Assembly: GCF_003732705.1 (NCBI RefSeq)
Contig: NZ_MOBR01000007.1
Location: 186,001-250,000 of the forward strand
Direction of reading: 5' to 3'
DNA from: Pseudomonas frederiksbergensis
GTDB taxonomy: Bacteria; Pseudomonadota; Gammaproteobacteria; Pseudomonadales; Pseudomonadaceae
Length of the DNA: 64,000 nucleotides
The notes beneath the pieces were generated by a model that did no database searches, was not told where the DNA came from, and saw only the letters and a list, made by a program, of their open reading frames with translations. Shown piece by piece: positions 24,785 through 33,370 of the stretch (the stretch's first letter is position 1; every line of letters begins with the position of its first letter). The translations under genes were made by a program, and so were the position numbers.

Positions 24785-25735
24785 TCAATCCAGCGCAATC
24801 ACCCAAACCGCATCCCCGGATGAATCACAAATATACAAACGCTTGCCGTCGGCACTGAACACCGGCGCCTGCGGATATTCACCCGCTTGAAAACGGCTGA
24901 TGACCTGCCACGTGCCGGTGTCGATAATCGAGACACTCCGCTCAGCCGCACTGCAACAGCACGCCAGGCCACCGTCCGGGCTGAGGGTGAAGCCATGGGG
25001 CAACGCAGGGACGGGTAGCCAATCCACCACGTCGTAGCTCGACAGATCAATCTTCACGACAATCCCGGCAGTTGTGCGATAAGGCACATACCCAAAATCC
25101 CCCTCAGGACTGAGGGCCATTTCCTCAAAAGGCTCGGGTAGCGACAGTACGGTGGAGACCTCGGCGGTCAGCGTATCCATCACCTTCAGTTCATGATGCA
25201 GGTAGTCACAATGAAACAGGCGGCCATCCTCGCTGAGGACGGCCGCACTGGTAAACGGCCCGGAGTCGATCGTATCGAGCAACCTGGCAGACGCGGTATC
25301 GATGACACCTATCTGGCCGTTTGTGGGGCTGTTGGCGTTGATGTAGATACGCTCACCCTCGGCACTGATCGCCATTGCCTGCCCTTCGCTGGCGGCGATC
25401 GTGCCGATGACTTTACGGGCCGGGATATCAATCACCACCACCAGCGGTTTGCCCAGCCCGGCCGCGTAGGCACGGGTGCCTGTAGGGTCAATGACCACGG
25501 CCAGCGGGCGGATCGGCAGGGATATCACGGCGCTCACACGATGGGCCGTGGTGTCGACCAGCATCAGCGTGCTGTCCTCGGTGTTGCAGACGCAGGCCAC
25601 TGATCCCTGGGCGGCCAGCGCCAGGCAGGCTGGCTCACGGCCGACTTCAACGACAGCGATGATAACGGGCGTGCGCAGTCCCTTGCCGACGGTTCCCGCG
25701 TCGGGGCTTCGAGGACTCTGTACCGTGGTTTTCAT
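24785..25735 (-). CDS. YVTN/NHL-type beta-propeller protein
   Basis: The product is a chain of about seven 40-residue repeats with the YVTN-family pattern (for example VVIDPTGTRAYAAG..., AMAISAEGERIYINANS, MALSPEGDFGYVPY, FTLSPDGGLACCCS, PVFSADGKRLYICDSSGDAVWVI). Such proteins resemble YncE and serve as binding scaffolds. No signal peptide is seen with the start at 25735 (MKTTVQSPRSPDAG); alternative in-frame starts at 25765 and 25828 add up to 31 residues, and none has a good Shine-Dalgarno. It is divergent from the ABC cassette. Function unknown. Confidence 0.75.
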   Translation of the reverse strand: MKTTVQSPRSPDAGTVGKGLRTPVIIAVVEVGREPACLALAAQGSVACVCNTEDSTLMLVDTTAHRVSAVISLPIRPLAVVIDPTGTRAYAAGLGKPLVVVIDIPARKVIGTIAASEGQAMAISAEGERIYINANSPTNGQIGVIDTASARLLDTIDSGPFTSAAVLSEDGRLFHCDYLHHELKVMDTLTAEVSTVLSLPEPFEEMALSPEGDFGYVPYRTTAGIVVKIDLSSYDVVDWLPVPALPHGFTLSPDGGLACCCSAAERSVSIIDTGTWQVISRFQAGEYPQAPVFSADGKRLYICDSSGDAVWVIALD

Positions 25736-25921
25736 GATCCCCGCGCCTGTCCTGTGCAACGCCATGAGGCAATCGGTTCCATCAACGCGATCAAACACTC
25801 CTTGTGTGATGTTATTAGATACCCGCACCCGTTCGACCGCTACTGTAAGAACTAACAGGTGGCCGATGGGGCACGCCCTCGTCCGCTATCCTTGGCTCAC
25901 GCTCATCAATCAGGTTTCCCC

Positions 25922-26590
25922 ATGCTGCAGGTCCAGGGCGTCTTCAAAAGCTACGCCACCCCTCAAGGTCCGCTGCCAGTGCTGCAAGGCATCGACCTCA
26001 CCTTGAAACCCGGCAGCAGCCTGGCGCTGATGGGCGAGTCGGGCAGTGGCAAAAGCACTTTGCTGCACTTGATCGCCGGACTGGACAAGGTCGATCGCGG
26101 CAGTATCAGCAGCGGCGAGCATCGTCTGGACCAGATGAACGAAGGGCAGCTGGCGAACTGGCGGCGCACGGAAATTGGCCTGGTGTTTCAGCAATTCAAC
26201 CTGATCGGCAGTTTGCGGGTGGAGGACAACCTGGCATTCCAAGCACGTTTGGCCGGGCGCCACGATGCGCGTTGGCAAGCACATCTGGTGCGGCGTCTGG
26301 GCTTGGGCGATTTGCTGCGGCGTTACCCGGAGCAGTTGTCCGGCGGGCAACAACAACGGGTTGCACTCGGTCGGGCCCTGGCTTCGCAACCGAAACTGCT
26401 GTTGGCGGACGAACCCACTGGCAGCCTCGACGAAGCCACCAGCGATGAAGTGTTGAAGTTATTGCTGGAACTGCTCGACGACACGCCGACGACCTTGTTG
26501 ATGGTCACCCACAGCCCACGGGTGGCTGCGCGCCTGGCGGAAAAAGTGGTGCTGCACCATGGCCGTCTGGCTGACGCGGACGTGCGCTGA
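25922..26590 (+). CDS. ABC transporter ATP-binding protein (LolD/MacB/AttE type)
   Basis: The 222-residue ATPase has Walker A GESGSGKST, the Q-loop (VFQQFNLIGSLRVEDNLAF), the signature LSGGQQQRVALGRAL, Walker B LLLADEPTGSLDE and the H-loop His (LLMVTHSP). The NLIGSL-type Q-loop and small size place it with the type VII (MacB/LolCDE-like) exporters. The next gene is its FtsX-fold permease, and a CrtC/AttH-like lipoprotein follows. The whole set matches the AttEFGH-type cassette known from other proteobacteria. Confidence 0.93.
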   Translation: MLQVQGVFKSYATPQGPLPVLQGIDLTLKPGSSLALMGESGSGKSTLLHLIAGLDKVDRGSISSGEHRLDQMNEGQLANWRRTEIGLVFQQFNLIGSLRVEDNLAFQARLAGRHDARWQAHLVRRLGLGDLLRRYPEQLSGGQQQRVALGRALASQPKLLLADEPTGSLDEATSDEVLKLLLELLDDTPTTLLMVTHSPRVAARLAEKVVLHHGRLADADVR

Positions 26591-26591
26591 G

Positions 26592-29063
26592 GTGCGGGTC
26601 TTTCGTGAAACCTTGCGCGCGCTGCTGAGCCATTGGCGTCAACACCCGGTGCAGTTTTTCAGCGTGTTGACCGGCCTGTGGCTCGCCACGAGTTTGCTGA
26701 CCGGCGTGCAAGCGCTGAACAGTCAGGCGCGGGAAAGCTACGCCCGGGCCAGTCAACTGATCGGCGGCGAACCCCAGGCCAGCCTGAGTGCGCCCGGTGG
26801 CGGGGTGTTTTCCCAGCGATTGTTTGTCGAGCTGCGTCGGGCGGGCTGGCCGGTATCGCCGGTGCTGCAAGGTCGGCTGACACTCAAAGGCCACGACGAT
26901 CAGCGCTTGCAACTGATGGGCATCGAGCCGGTGTCGTTGCCTGCCGGTTCAGCGGTGGCGGGGCAGGCACTGGCCATGGAACGCATCGTCGAGTTTTTCA
27001 GCCCGCCGGGCAGTACCTGGATTGCGCCGCAGACTTTGCAATCCTTGGGTTTGCACGAAGGTGAAACGCCGGTTTCGGAGAGCGGGCAGACCTTGCCGCC
27101 GCTGCACGCCCAGCCCGACATGGCCCCCGGCGTGCTACTGGTGGATATCGGCTTCGCCCAGCAGATCCTCGGCCTGCCGGAGCAACTCTCGCGCCTGCTG
27201 CTGCCCAAGGATTTCAATGCTGTGTTACCTGATCAATTCAAAGGCCAACTCCAACTCAAGAGCAGCGGTGAAGAAAACAACCTCGCGCGTCTGACCGAAA
27301 GCTTCCACTTGAACCTCGATGCCTTGGGTTTCCTGTCGTTCGTGGTCGGCCTGTTTATCGTGCACGCAGCGATTGGCCTGGCACTGGAACAACGCCGAGG
27401 CTTGCTGCGAACCCTGCGCGCCTGCGGGGTCAGTGCGCGGATGTTGATCACCTGCCTCACGGTCGAATTGGGTGCCCTGGCATTGATCGGCGGGATCGCC
27501 GGCGTCATCAGCGGTTATCTGCTGGCGAGCGTGTTGTTGCCGGATGTCGCCGCCAGCCTGCGCGGCTTGTACGGTGCGGAAGTGGGGGGGCAGTTGAGCT
27601 TGAGTCCGCTGTGGTGGCTCAGTGGCGTCGGTCTGAGCCTGCTGGGGGCGTTGCTGGCCGGCGCCAACAGCCTGTTACGCGCGGCGCGTTTGCCATTGCT
27701 GGCGCTGGCCAATCCACAAGCCTGGCATCAGGCCCATGCGCGATGGTTACGGCGTCAGGGTTGGGTCGCCGCGACGGCGGCGGTGATCGCGCTGCTGGCG
27801 CTGATCTGGGGCGACAGCCTGGCCAGCGGTTTTGTGTTAATGGCCGCGCTGTTGCTCGGCGCCGCGCTGGCGTTACCGGTGCTGCTCAACACCGTGCTCA
27901 ATCTGGTTTTGCACCGCAGTCATAGCGTGCTCGGTCAATGGTTTCTCGCCGATTGCCGGCAACAACTGCCGGCCCTGAGCCTGGCGCTGATGGCGTTGCT
28001 ACTGGCGCTGGCGGCCAACATTGGTGCCGGCAGCATGACCGCCGGTTTCCGTCAGACATTCAATAATTGGCTCGAACAACGCCTGACCGCCGAGCTCTAC
28101 CTCAACCCACAAAACCCGGCCCAGGCCCGAGAACTGCTCACCTGGCTCAAACAGCAGCCGCAGGTCACGGCGGTGCTGCCTAACTGGCAAGTGTCGATCC
28201 AGTTGCAGGGCTGGCCAGCGGACATCTACGGCGTGATCGATCATCCGAGCTATCGCCAACACTGGCCGCTGCTGGAAGCCTTGGGCGACAACCCGTGGGA
28301 GCGCCTGGCCAAGGACGACACCTTGATGCTCAGCGAACAACTGGCGCGGCGCCTGAAGGTGCACTTGGGTGATCACCTGACCATCCCGACGCCCAACGGT
28401 TCGTGGTCACCACGGGTCGTCGGGATCTACGCCGACTACGGCAATCCCAAGGGCCACGTGCTGGTCAACGTCAACCACTTGCTGCGCGGCTGGCCGCAAC
28501 TGACGCCCAACCGTTTCAACCTGCGCATCGACCCGGCGGCCATCCCGCCGTTCCTCACGGCACTGCAAGCGCGATTCGCGCTGGACGATAGCCGAGTCGT
28601 CGATCAAGCGCGGCTCAAGGGCTGGTCCACCCAAGTATTCGAACGCACCTTCGCCGCCACCGCCGCCCTCAACAGCCTGACCCTCGGCGTGGCCGGTGTG
28701 GCGCTGTTTATCAGTCTGTTGACCCAGAGCCAGAGCCGCCTCGGGCAACTCGCGCCGCTGTGGGCGCTGGGCGTGACGCGCCGGCAACTGATGCTGCTCA
28801 ACCTTGGGCAAACGTGGCTGCTGGCGCTGCTGACGTTGATTCTGGCGTTGCCCTTGGGCATCGCACTGGCGTGGTGTCTGGACACGGTGATCAACGTCCA
28901 GGCTTTTGGCTGGCGCCTGCCGTTGCGGGTGTTTCCCCTGCAACTTTTGCAATTGATGGGGCTGGCGCTGCTCGCCACGTTACTGGCGTCGGCGTGGCCG
29001 TTGTACACGTTGTACCGCACCCAACCGGCGGATCTGCTGAGGACGTTTGCTCATGAGGACTAA
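26592..29063 (+). CDS. ABC transporter permease, FtsX-like (AttF/AttG-like)
   Basis: This protein of about 823 residues has the long type VII permease layout: one N-terminal membrane segment, a large periplasmic domain, then FtsX-type membrane bundles (GFLSFVVGLFIVHAAIGLALEQRRGLLRTLRACGVSARM; later ALNSLTLGVAGVALFISLLTQSQSRLGQLAPLWALGVTRRQL). The duplicated FtsX modules suggest a fusion of two half-permeases. The GTG at 26592 (MRVFRETLRALLSHWRQHP) begins at the conserved family start; an ATG at 26559 overlapping the ATPase is the alternative. It overlaps the downstream lipoprotein gene by 11 nt. Confidence 0.88.
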   Translation: MRVFRETLRALLSHWRQHPVQFFSVLTGLWLATSLLTGVQALNSQARESYARASQLIGGEPQASLSAPGGGVFSQRLFVELRRAGWPVSPVLQGRLTLKGHDDQRLQLMGIEPVSLPAGSAVAGQALAMERIVEFFSPPGSTWIAPQTLQSLGLHEGETPVSESGQTLPPLHAQPDMAPGVLLVDIGFAQQILGLPEQLSRLLLPKDFNAVLPDQFKGQLQLKSSGEENNLARLTESFHLNLDALGFLSFVVGLFIVHAAIGLALEQRRGLLRTLRACGVSARMLITCLTVELGALALIGGIAGVISGYLLASVLLPDVAASLRGLYGAEVGGQLSLSPLWWLSGVGLSLLGALLAGANSLLRAARLPLLALANPQAWHQAHARWLRRQGWVAATAAVIALLALIWGDSLASGFVLMAALLLGAALALPVLLNTVLNLVLHRSHSVLGQWFLADCRQQLPALSLALMALLLALAANIGAGSMTAGFRQTFNNWLEQRLTAELYLNPQNPAQARELLTWLKQQPQVTAVLPNWQVSIQLQGWPADIYGVIDHPSYRQHWPLLEALGDNPWERLAKDDTLMLSEQLARRLKVHLGDHLTIPTPNGSWSPRVVGIYADYGNPKGHVLVNVNHLLRGWPQLTPNRFNLRIDPAAIPPFLTALQARFALDDSRVVDQARLKGWSTQVFERTFAATAALNSLTLGVAGVALFISLLTQSQSRLGQLAPLWALGVTRRQLMLLNLGQTWLLALLTLILALPLGIALAWCLDTVINVQAFGWRLPLRVFPLQLLQLMGLALLATLLASAWPLYTLYRTQPADLLRTFAHED

Positions 29064-30108
29064 GGTCGGGTTGCTGATTCTCTTGGCATTGTTGAGCGGC
29101 TGCGATAACTCGGCGCCGGTTGAAAAAGGCTTCGCGGGACTCGGCGGGGAGGCTGCTGCATTTACCCCGGTGGTGCCCGGTCGCGTGTTCAGCTTTCCGG
29201 CGGATCACGGGCCGCACGATGGTTTTCGCATCGAATGGTGGTACGTCACCGCCAACCTCAAGGACGATCAGGGGCACGAGTTTGGCGTGCAGTGGACGTT
29301 GTTTCGTAGCGCGTTGAAAGCGACACCGGAGGTGGCCGGTTGGAGCAATCAAACGATCTGGCTCGGGCATGCGGCGGTCACGTCTGCAACGGTGCATCAC
29401 GCGGCTGAACGTTACGCTCGGGGCGGTGTGGGCCAGGCCGGGGTGAGCGTGGCGCCGTTCAATGCGTGGATCGATGATTGGCGGTTCAGCGGTCCTTTGG
29501 CGGATATGCATCTCAGCGCGCGGGACAAGGGATTCAGCTATCAATTGCGGCTGGTTTCCACACGTCCGCTGGTGCTGCAAGGGGATAAAGGCTTCAGTCA
29601 GAAATCCGAACAGGGCCAGGCGTCGTACTACTACAGCCAGCCGTTTTTCCAGGCCAATGGCTCGCTGGAAATCGATGGCAAAACCTACACGATCAGCGGC
29701 CCCGCATGGCTCGATCGCGAATGGAGCAGCCAACCCCTGACCGCCAACCAGAGCGGCTGGGACTGGTTTTCCCTGCACCTGGACAGCGGCGAACAGGTGA
29801 TGCTCTACCGCATGCGGCAAAAGGACGGCGCGCCGTACCTGACGGGTACCTGGATTGATGCCCAAGGGCAAACTCAATTGTTACACGGCGACGACATCAG
29901 CCTCGCGCCTGGGGAAACCGCCAAAGTCGCCGGGCGATCGATGCCAGTGCGCTGGTCGATCAAAATCCCCGGCAAACACCTCGACATCACCACCACGGCA
30001 CTGAATCCGAATGCATGGATGGATTTGCGCATTCCATATTGGGAAGGACCGGTGCGACTGAGTGGCAGTCATGCGGGGCAGGGGTATCTGGAGATGACCG
30101 GGTATTAA
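29053..30108 (+). CDS. lipocalin-like (CrtC/AttH family) lipoprotein
   Basis: The N-terminus (MRTKVGLLILLALLSGCDN) is a lipoprotein signal with lipobox LSGC. The mature part matches the CrtC/AttH family: FPADHGPHDGFRIEWWYVTANL, the aromatic-rich GVQWTLFR, ISGPAWLDREWSSQPL and GWDWFSLHLDSGEQVMLYRMR. CrtC itself is a carotenoid hydratase, but members next to an ABC transporter, as here, belong to AttEFGH-like cassettes whose substrate is not established. It is most likely a periplasm-facing lipid or hydrophobic-ligand protein working with the transporter. The start overlaps the permease gene by 11 nt. Confidence 0.88.
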   Translation: MRTKVGLLILLALLSGCDNSAPVEKGFAGLGGEAAAFTPVVPGRVFSFPADHGPHDGFRIEWWYVTANLKDDQGHEFGVQWTLFRSALKATPEVAGWSNQTIWLGHAAVTSATVHHAAERYARGGVGQAGVSVAPFNAWIDDWRFSGPLADMHLSARDKGFSYQLRLVSTRPLVLQGDKGFSQKSEQGQASYYYSQPFFQANGSLEIDGKTYTISGPAWLDREWSSQPLTANQSGWDWFSLHLDSGEQVMLYRMRQKDGAPYLTGTWIDAQGQTQLLHGDDISLAPGETAKVAGRSMPVRWSIKIPGKHLDITTTALNPNAWMDLRIPYWEGPVRLSGSHAGQGYLEMTGY

Positions 30109-30170
30109 GTCGGAACTCTCGACGGAACGGCGTCCTCCTACGTTATGAACCCCGTTCACTGGAGTCCGTC

Positions 30171-30413
30171 ATGAGCGACGACCTCAAACCCCCAGACCTC
30201 GACACATGGCAGCGCCTGTTCGACGACAAGGCCTACTGGCAACAGTCCCCTGACGCCCACTACACCGAACTGCTGCGGATGGCCGACGACTTGCTGGGGC
30301 AGGGCGCCATCGACCTCGAACAATGGCAAACCCTGAAAGCCAAGGCCGAGCAATCCCACAAGGACTCGCCCGCCGTGAACGTCGCCCAGGAAGTTGACGA
30401 CCCCGAAGCCTGA
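30171..30413 (+). CDS. small acidic hypothetical protein (80 aa)
   Basis: The ATG at 30171 has a GGAG Shine-Dalgarno 7 nt upstream. The 80-residue product (MSDDLKPPDLDTWQRLFDDK...) is acidic and helical, with no signal peptide, membrane segment or known motif. It is followed after 10 bp by the next small gene, so the two are probably co-transcribed. Function unknown. Confidence 0.7.
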   Translation: MSDDLKPPDLDTWQRLFDDKAYWQQSPDAHYTELLRMADDLLGQGAIDLEQWQTLKAKAEQSHKDSPAVNVAQEVDDPEA

Positions 30414-30423
30414 GGAGCACCCA

Positions 30424-30591
30424 ATGAAACCGATTACCGAATCCGAACACCCCGACGAACCCCGGCCACCCGGCGAAACCGAGCGCGACAATGACGCCCT
30501 GCGCCCCACCGATCCGAACAAGCGCAAGGAAAAGAGCCAGGGCACCGACAGCGGCGAATCCACCGCGCAAGAAACTGCCAACACTCCCTGA
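30424..30591 (+). CDS. small hydrophilic hypothetical protein (55 aa)
   Basis: A GAGGAGC Shine-Dalgarno precedes the ATG at 30424 by about 5 nt. The 55 residues are rich in Glu, Asp, Pro, Thr and Lys, with almost no hydrophobic residues, so the protein is probably intrinsically disordered. It may form an operon with the 80-aa gene just upstream. Function unknown. Confidence 0.65.
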   Translation: MKPITESEHPDEPRPPGETERDNDALRPTDPNKRKEKSQGTDSGESTAQETANTP

Positions 30592-30677
30592 TCAGCGTCT
30601 ATGCTCATCGGCACGCACGGAGCGGACCCTTGATCCAGAGCCGTGCGCTGCCATCAATCACAGGGAATGTACTGTTT

Positions 30678-31262
30678 ATGAAGCTCAACACACTGGCCCA
30701 AGCCATCACCCTCGCCACACTCCTGTCCGCCGCCAGCCTCAGCGCCATCGCTGCCGACATTCCACTGTCTGCTGCCGTAGAAGCCGATCAGGAAACGGTT
30801 AAAGTCCTGTCTGTCGATGCTGCCAAACACCAGGTCGTCCTGGAAGGTAAAGAAGGTCGTCAAGTTCATGTACAACTTAGCGACAAGGCCAAAGACCTCG
30901 GCAATCTCAAGGTCGGCGACCTGGTCAACATTGAAGTCATCCATTCAGTGGCCGCCTACCTCGACACCGACGTCGACAAAGGCTTGCCAGGCTCCACCGA
31001 ACGCACCGGCGACATCCGCGCCACCAAAGACAACCCTAATCCCGGCGGCGAAGCCTTCCGCCAAGTGCAAGTGCAGCTGAAAATCACCAAAATCGACGTG
31101 AAGAAAAACCAGGTCACCTTCGAAAACCCGGCCGGCCAATCGAAAACCGTCGACGTTGTGAAACCCGAAGTTCAAGCGAAATTAAAGGATTTGAAAATCG
31201 GGCAAAGTGTTGTTGTGACCTACACCGATATCTTGAAAGTGACAAGTCAACACGAAAGTTGA
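30678..31262 (+). CDS. exported hypothetical protein with repeated KVxDxxxxxVxL modules (194 aa)
   Basis: The ATG at 30678 begins a clear signal peptide (MKLNTLAQAITLATLLSAASLSAIAA). The mature protein of about 169 residues contains two similar segments. The first, TVKVLSVDAAKHQVVLEGKEG, leads to LGNLKVGDLVNIEVIHSVAAYL; the second, ITKIDVKKNQVTFENPAG, leads to LKDLKIGQSVVVTYTDILKV. This suggests an internally duplicated small beta-barrel fold. It is probably periplasmic. Nothing in the sequence or the neighbours points to a specific function. Confidence 0.8.
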   Translation: MKLNTLAQAITLATLLSAASLSAIAADIPLSAAVEADQETVKVLSVDAAKHQVVLEGKEGRQVHVQLSDKAKDLGNLKVGDLVNIEVIHSVAAYLDTDVDKGLPGSTERTGDIRATKDNPNPGGEAFRQVQVQLKITKIDVKKNQVTFENPAGQSKTVDVVKPEVQAKLKDLKIGQSVVVTYTDILKVTSQHES

Positions 31263-31280
31263 GTATTAACTCTATATAGG

Positions 31281-31320
31281 GTGATTATTCTTGTATAGAT
31301 TCTTGTATAAGAATAATCAC
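31281..31320. terminator. stem-loop downstream of the exported-protein gene
   Basis: GTGATTATTCTT and its exact complement AAGAATAATCAC are separated by 16 nt, starting 18 bp after the stop of the 30678-31262 gene. There is no long T tract, so intrinsic termination is likely but not certain. Confidence 0.45.
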
Positions 31321-31448
31321 TCTAATGTTCTAGCTGGTGAGTTTAGTGTTTGTAAGTTTGATCTCGATAAATATCCACTGAAGTTGTGTGCATAAATTTC
31401 ATATTTATGTATGCGGACATATTCGGCGGCTTATATTAAAATGCTTTC

Positions 31449-31511
31449 GTTCGCCCAGTGTCAGGGCTCTTTACCGGTGCATGGATTGCCAGGCCATTAC
31501 ACTGGGCGAAC
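31449..31511 (-). terminator. 13-bp perfect inverted repeat, possible terminator of a lost minus-strand gene
   Basis: GTTCGCCCAGTGT pairs with ACACTGGGCGAAC around a 37-nt loop. On the minus strand it directly follows the stop codon of the 21-codon gene-tail remnant and is followed by an AT-rich run (GCATTTTAATAT), as a terminator of that gene would be. The long loop also allows a cruciform or recombination site. Confidence 0.4.
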
Positions 31512-31707
31512 ACCTTCTTTAAGTGCGATAGGCCTTGTCCTTGAACACTACGCGACTGCCATCCCACTCCTTCAAACTGATCCACTAACTCGTTAACTCC
31601 GACGTTGCGCTGCAACATCAACCTGAAACCGGTCGTGGCTGCTGTCGACAGTGTAGTGTTGAGCAGTGGTTTAAATAGCGGTTGTCATATCAAGAATATG
31701 CCGCCGT

Positions 31708-31971
31708 TCAGCAAGCAGATCCCCGGTCGCTTCCCGTCTGGAACATCAGCAAATGGTCCATTCGCCGGTTACGACACTGTTCGACAAAATCCAGCGCCTT
31801 GGATGAGTCTTCCAGATATTGATCGAAGGAAAGCTTGTCGATTTCATAATATTCCTCGTAGTCAACGAGGCCGTTACTGACCGGGATGGACAGGTAGAAT
31901 TTGCCGGAGTCGGCTTCCTGGCCGATGCTGAAATATTCCGTGTGGTTGATGGCGATGTCTTGGAATTTCAT
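31708..31971 (-). CDS. small acidic immunity-like protein (87 aa)
   Basis: The product (MKFQDIAINHTEYFSIGQEADSGKFYLSIPVSNGLVDYEEYYEID...) is an acidic protein of 87 residues. I do not know a formal family, but small acidic proteins of this kind are typical immunity proteins found after rhs/CDI toxin genes. It lies 40 bp downstream of another small orphan gene in the same orientation, and both sit at the distal end of the rhs island. No cognate toxin fragment is found immediately upstream. It may therefore be an orphan immunity gene. Confidence 0.6.
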   Translation of the reverse strand: MKFQDIAINHTEYFSIGQEADSGKFYLSIPVSNGLVDYEEYYEIDKLSFDQYLEDSSKALDFVEQCRNRRMDHLLMFQTGSDRGSAC

Positions 31972-32011
31972 CTGGATGCCGGGGTTTTTAGGTGCCGGGT
32001 AGGGTAGGAGG

Positions 32012-32347
32012 TTATTTTTCGTCTGTCACGGTGAAGTGGTTAGGGCGGGTCCAACTGATTTTCCTGAAGCCGCCGCTCAGGAGCCCGAGGTCCCGAAGGT
32101 GCTGGAATACTTCGGAGGGGCACCATTCTCGGCCGCTGGTGAAGCATACGTTTAAGGTTTGCAGTTGAGTGAAGATGGTTGCTTTGGTGGCGTTGTTTGG
32201 GGTGGGGATGGCGTATTCGCTGGCGTCCGTTTCAGAGGAAAAACCAAGGTTGAACAGGATTGTTATTAAGGATTTATCAAGAACTTTTATGCGGATGTAA
32301 TTGCCGTCTGCTTGGGTGACGTAGGCTTTTATTGGATTATTGTCCAT
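32012..32347 (-). CDS. orphan immunity-like protein (111 aa)
   Basis: An AGGA Shine-Dalgarno lies about 6 nt before the ATG at 32347. The 111-residue product (MDNNPIKAYVTQADGNYIRIKVLDKSLITILF...) has no signal peptide or membrane helix and no motif I recognise. Its size, orientation and position in a row of small genes after rhs suggest an immunity protein whose toxin tip has been lost. A degenerate copy of the GGGGACAGATTTATTTTC palindrome lies 36 bp upstream, where a toxin tip would be expected. Confidence 0.6.
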   Translation of the reverse strand: MDNNPIKAYVTQADGNYIRIKVLDKSLITILFNLGFSSETDASEYAIPTPNNATKATIFTQLQTLNVCFTSGREWCPSEVFQHLRDLGLLSGGFRKISWTRPNHFTVTDEK

Positions 32348-32383
32348 TGGATATCCTGACTTCTACTGAAAATTAGCTGTGTG

Positions 32384-32446
32384 AAAAAAGGGACAGAATT
32401 GTTTTCGAGCGTAGAAGATAAATCTGTCCATTTATTTTGTCCCCCC
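32384..32446. repeat. degenerate copy of the GGGGACAGATTTATTTTC palindrome (copy 1)
   Basis: A left arm (AAAAAAGGGACAGAATTGTTTTC), a central GTAG, and a right arm (ATAAATCTGTCC) are followed by a second, imperfect right arm (ATTTATTTTGTCCCCCC). The copy is less perfect than the others in this cluster. It lies immediately upstream of the 111-aa immunity-like gene. Confidence 0.75.
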
Positions 32447-32549
32447 TTTATTTTCTTTACTCGTTTTATTTGGTTCAAACGTCAAAGGGATTCGAGTTCG
32501 GTAGTGCATCCATGCTTTTTCAGTCTTGTAGCAGACGCTTTTTGTTTTC

Positions 32550-32575
32550 AAAAAAGGGGACAGATTTATTTTTTC
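32550..32575. repeat. left half-copy of the GGGGACAGATTTATTTTC palindrome (copy 2)
   Basis: Only the left arm (AAAAAAGGGGACAGATTTAT plus a T run) is present. A matching isolated right arm lies at 33371-33400, in inverted orientation across the toxin-tip and immunity pair at 32678-33370. The two halves look like the ends of one cassette. The surrounding 32447-32677 stretch is AT-rich and without a gene. Confidence 0.78.
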
Positions 32576-32677
32576 GTTGATCCTTCTGTGTTCCTTTTTT
32601 CTTGCTTTTCTTTGCTATTTTTGTCTCTTTTATTTCGTTGGCATAGCAACGCGTCGATGCGGCACTTTAATAGCGTG

Positions 32678-33064
32678 TTAGATATTCGTCCCATATAGCG
32701 ACGTTTCCCCAGCAGTTAGGTCAACGAAAAAAGGTAGTGGGTGATTTTTTTTGTCGACAGAAATTAGCGTGATCGAGCTTCCTATTCTTAATGCGCTACA
32801 ACCATCATCTTCGATCGCGATTATTTCGGCGGTGATGCTTAGCTCTTTCGATAGGTATCCTATTGAGGGTGACGTTTTATCAGAGAGTTTGATGTTGTCA
32901 CCCCAAACAAAATTGTCGTCGATACTTAGCTCGATATCATGCGTCTGGTTTTCTTGTAAGTCTGATCCAACAAAAAAAGATAATCCTATCCCATAAGGAC
33001 TAGAAAATTCTACATAAGCACCGAGATCGGTTAGCTCGATGATTTTTAGTATCGCTATCTTCAT
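32678..33064 (-). CDS. probable immunity protein for the adjacent orphan toxin tip (128 aa)
   Basis: The ATG (33064-33062) follows the TAG stop (33067-33065) of the displaced toxin tip with no gap, the usual arrangement of toxin and immunity gene. The 128-residue product (MKIAILKIIELTDLGAYVEFSSPYGIGLSFFVGSDL...) is acidic and beta-rich, with an OB- or SH3-like look and no signal peptide. I do not recognise a named immunity family. The base composition is clearly more A/T-rich than the chromosome, as is common for horizontally acquired immunity genes. Confidence 0.68.
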   Translation of the reverse strand: MKIAILKIIELTDLGAYVEFSSPYGIGLSFFVGSDLQENQTHDIELSIDDNFVWGDNIKLSDKTSPSIGYLSKELSITAEIIAIEDDGCSALRIGSSITLISVDKKNHPLPFFVDLTAGETSLYGTNI

Positions 33065-33370
33065 CTATTTAGTACCTAAAGGGACGCGGACAACAGTATT
33101 GTCAACATTCATAACGTTGTTCGTTAGGTCAAGCGTCCATGTCTCTTCATGATAGTGATGTTTGTTCGGCTTGCTGTTCATTTCGTGAGCTCCATACCGA
33201 ATGCTTCTTTTCCCATCAGCAGAAACCAATCGGTCATTATCTGGAAGCCCCGTTCGTGGATGGGTATTGGTATACGGACCTTCACCTAAAAACTCATGCC
33301 ATTTTCCTATGGCATCCTGTGGTTTTACCGGTTTGTTCGCATAAACCTCGTTATGGTAGCCCTGTCCTGA
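33065..33370 (-). pseudogene. displaced C-terminal toxin tip of an rhs/polymorphic toxin
   Basis: Hand translation of the minus strand gives an open frame without a usable start that contains KWHEFLGEGPYTNTHPRTG, LPDNDRLVSADGKRSIRYG and AHEMNSKPNKHHYHEETW, ending in VVRVPLGTK. The His-rich core looks like a nuclease-type polymorphic toxin tip; I recall similar tips at the ends of Rhs and CDI proteins but cannot name the family with confidence. Its N-terminal side is cut off by a half-copy of the palindromic repeat. Its stop is immediately followed by a probable immunity gene. It is best read as an orphan tip that could be recombined onto rhs. Confidence 0.68.

Larger units (their letters stand above)
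31263..31707. other. 445-bp AT-rich gap with two perfect inverted repeats
   Basis: No complete gene is convincing here. The gap marks the edge of the type VI effector island and is richer in A/T than the flanks. It holds a 12-bp perfect inverted repeat (31281-31292 with 31309-31320), a 13-bp perfect inverted repeat (31449-31461 with 31499-31511), and a 21-codon minus-strand open stretch at 31519-31584 that reads like the tail of a lost gene. Confidence 0.6.

Noticed and set aside
31449..31511. Integron attC site
   Set aside because: The ends GTTCGCC/GGGCGAAC do not fit the GTTRRRY/RYYYAAC core consensus, and no integrase or cassette array is present.
32447..32677. Coding potential in the AT-rich stretch between palindrome copies
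   Set aside because: Both strands are broken by stops or low-complexity Lys/Phe runs; no start with a Shine-Dalgarno was found.
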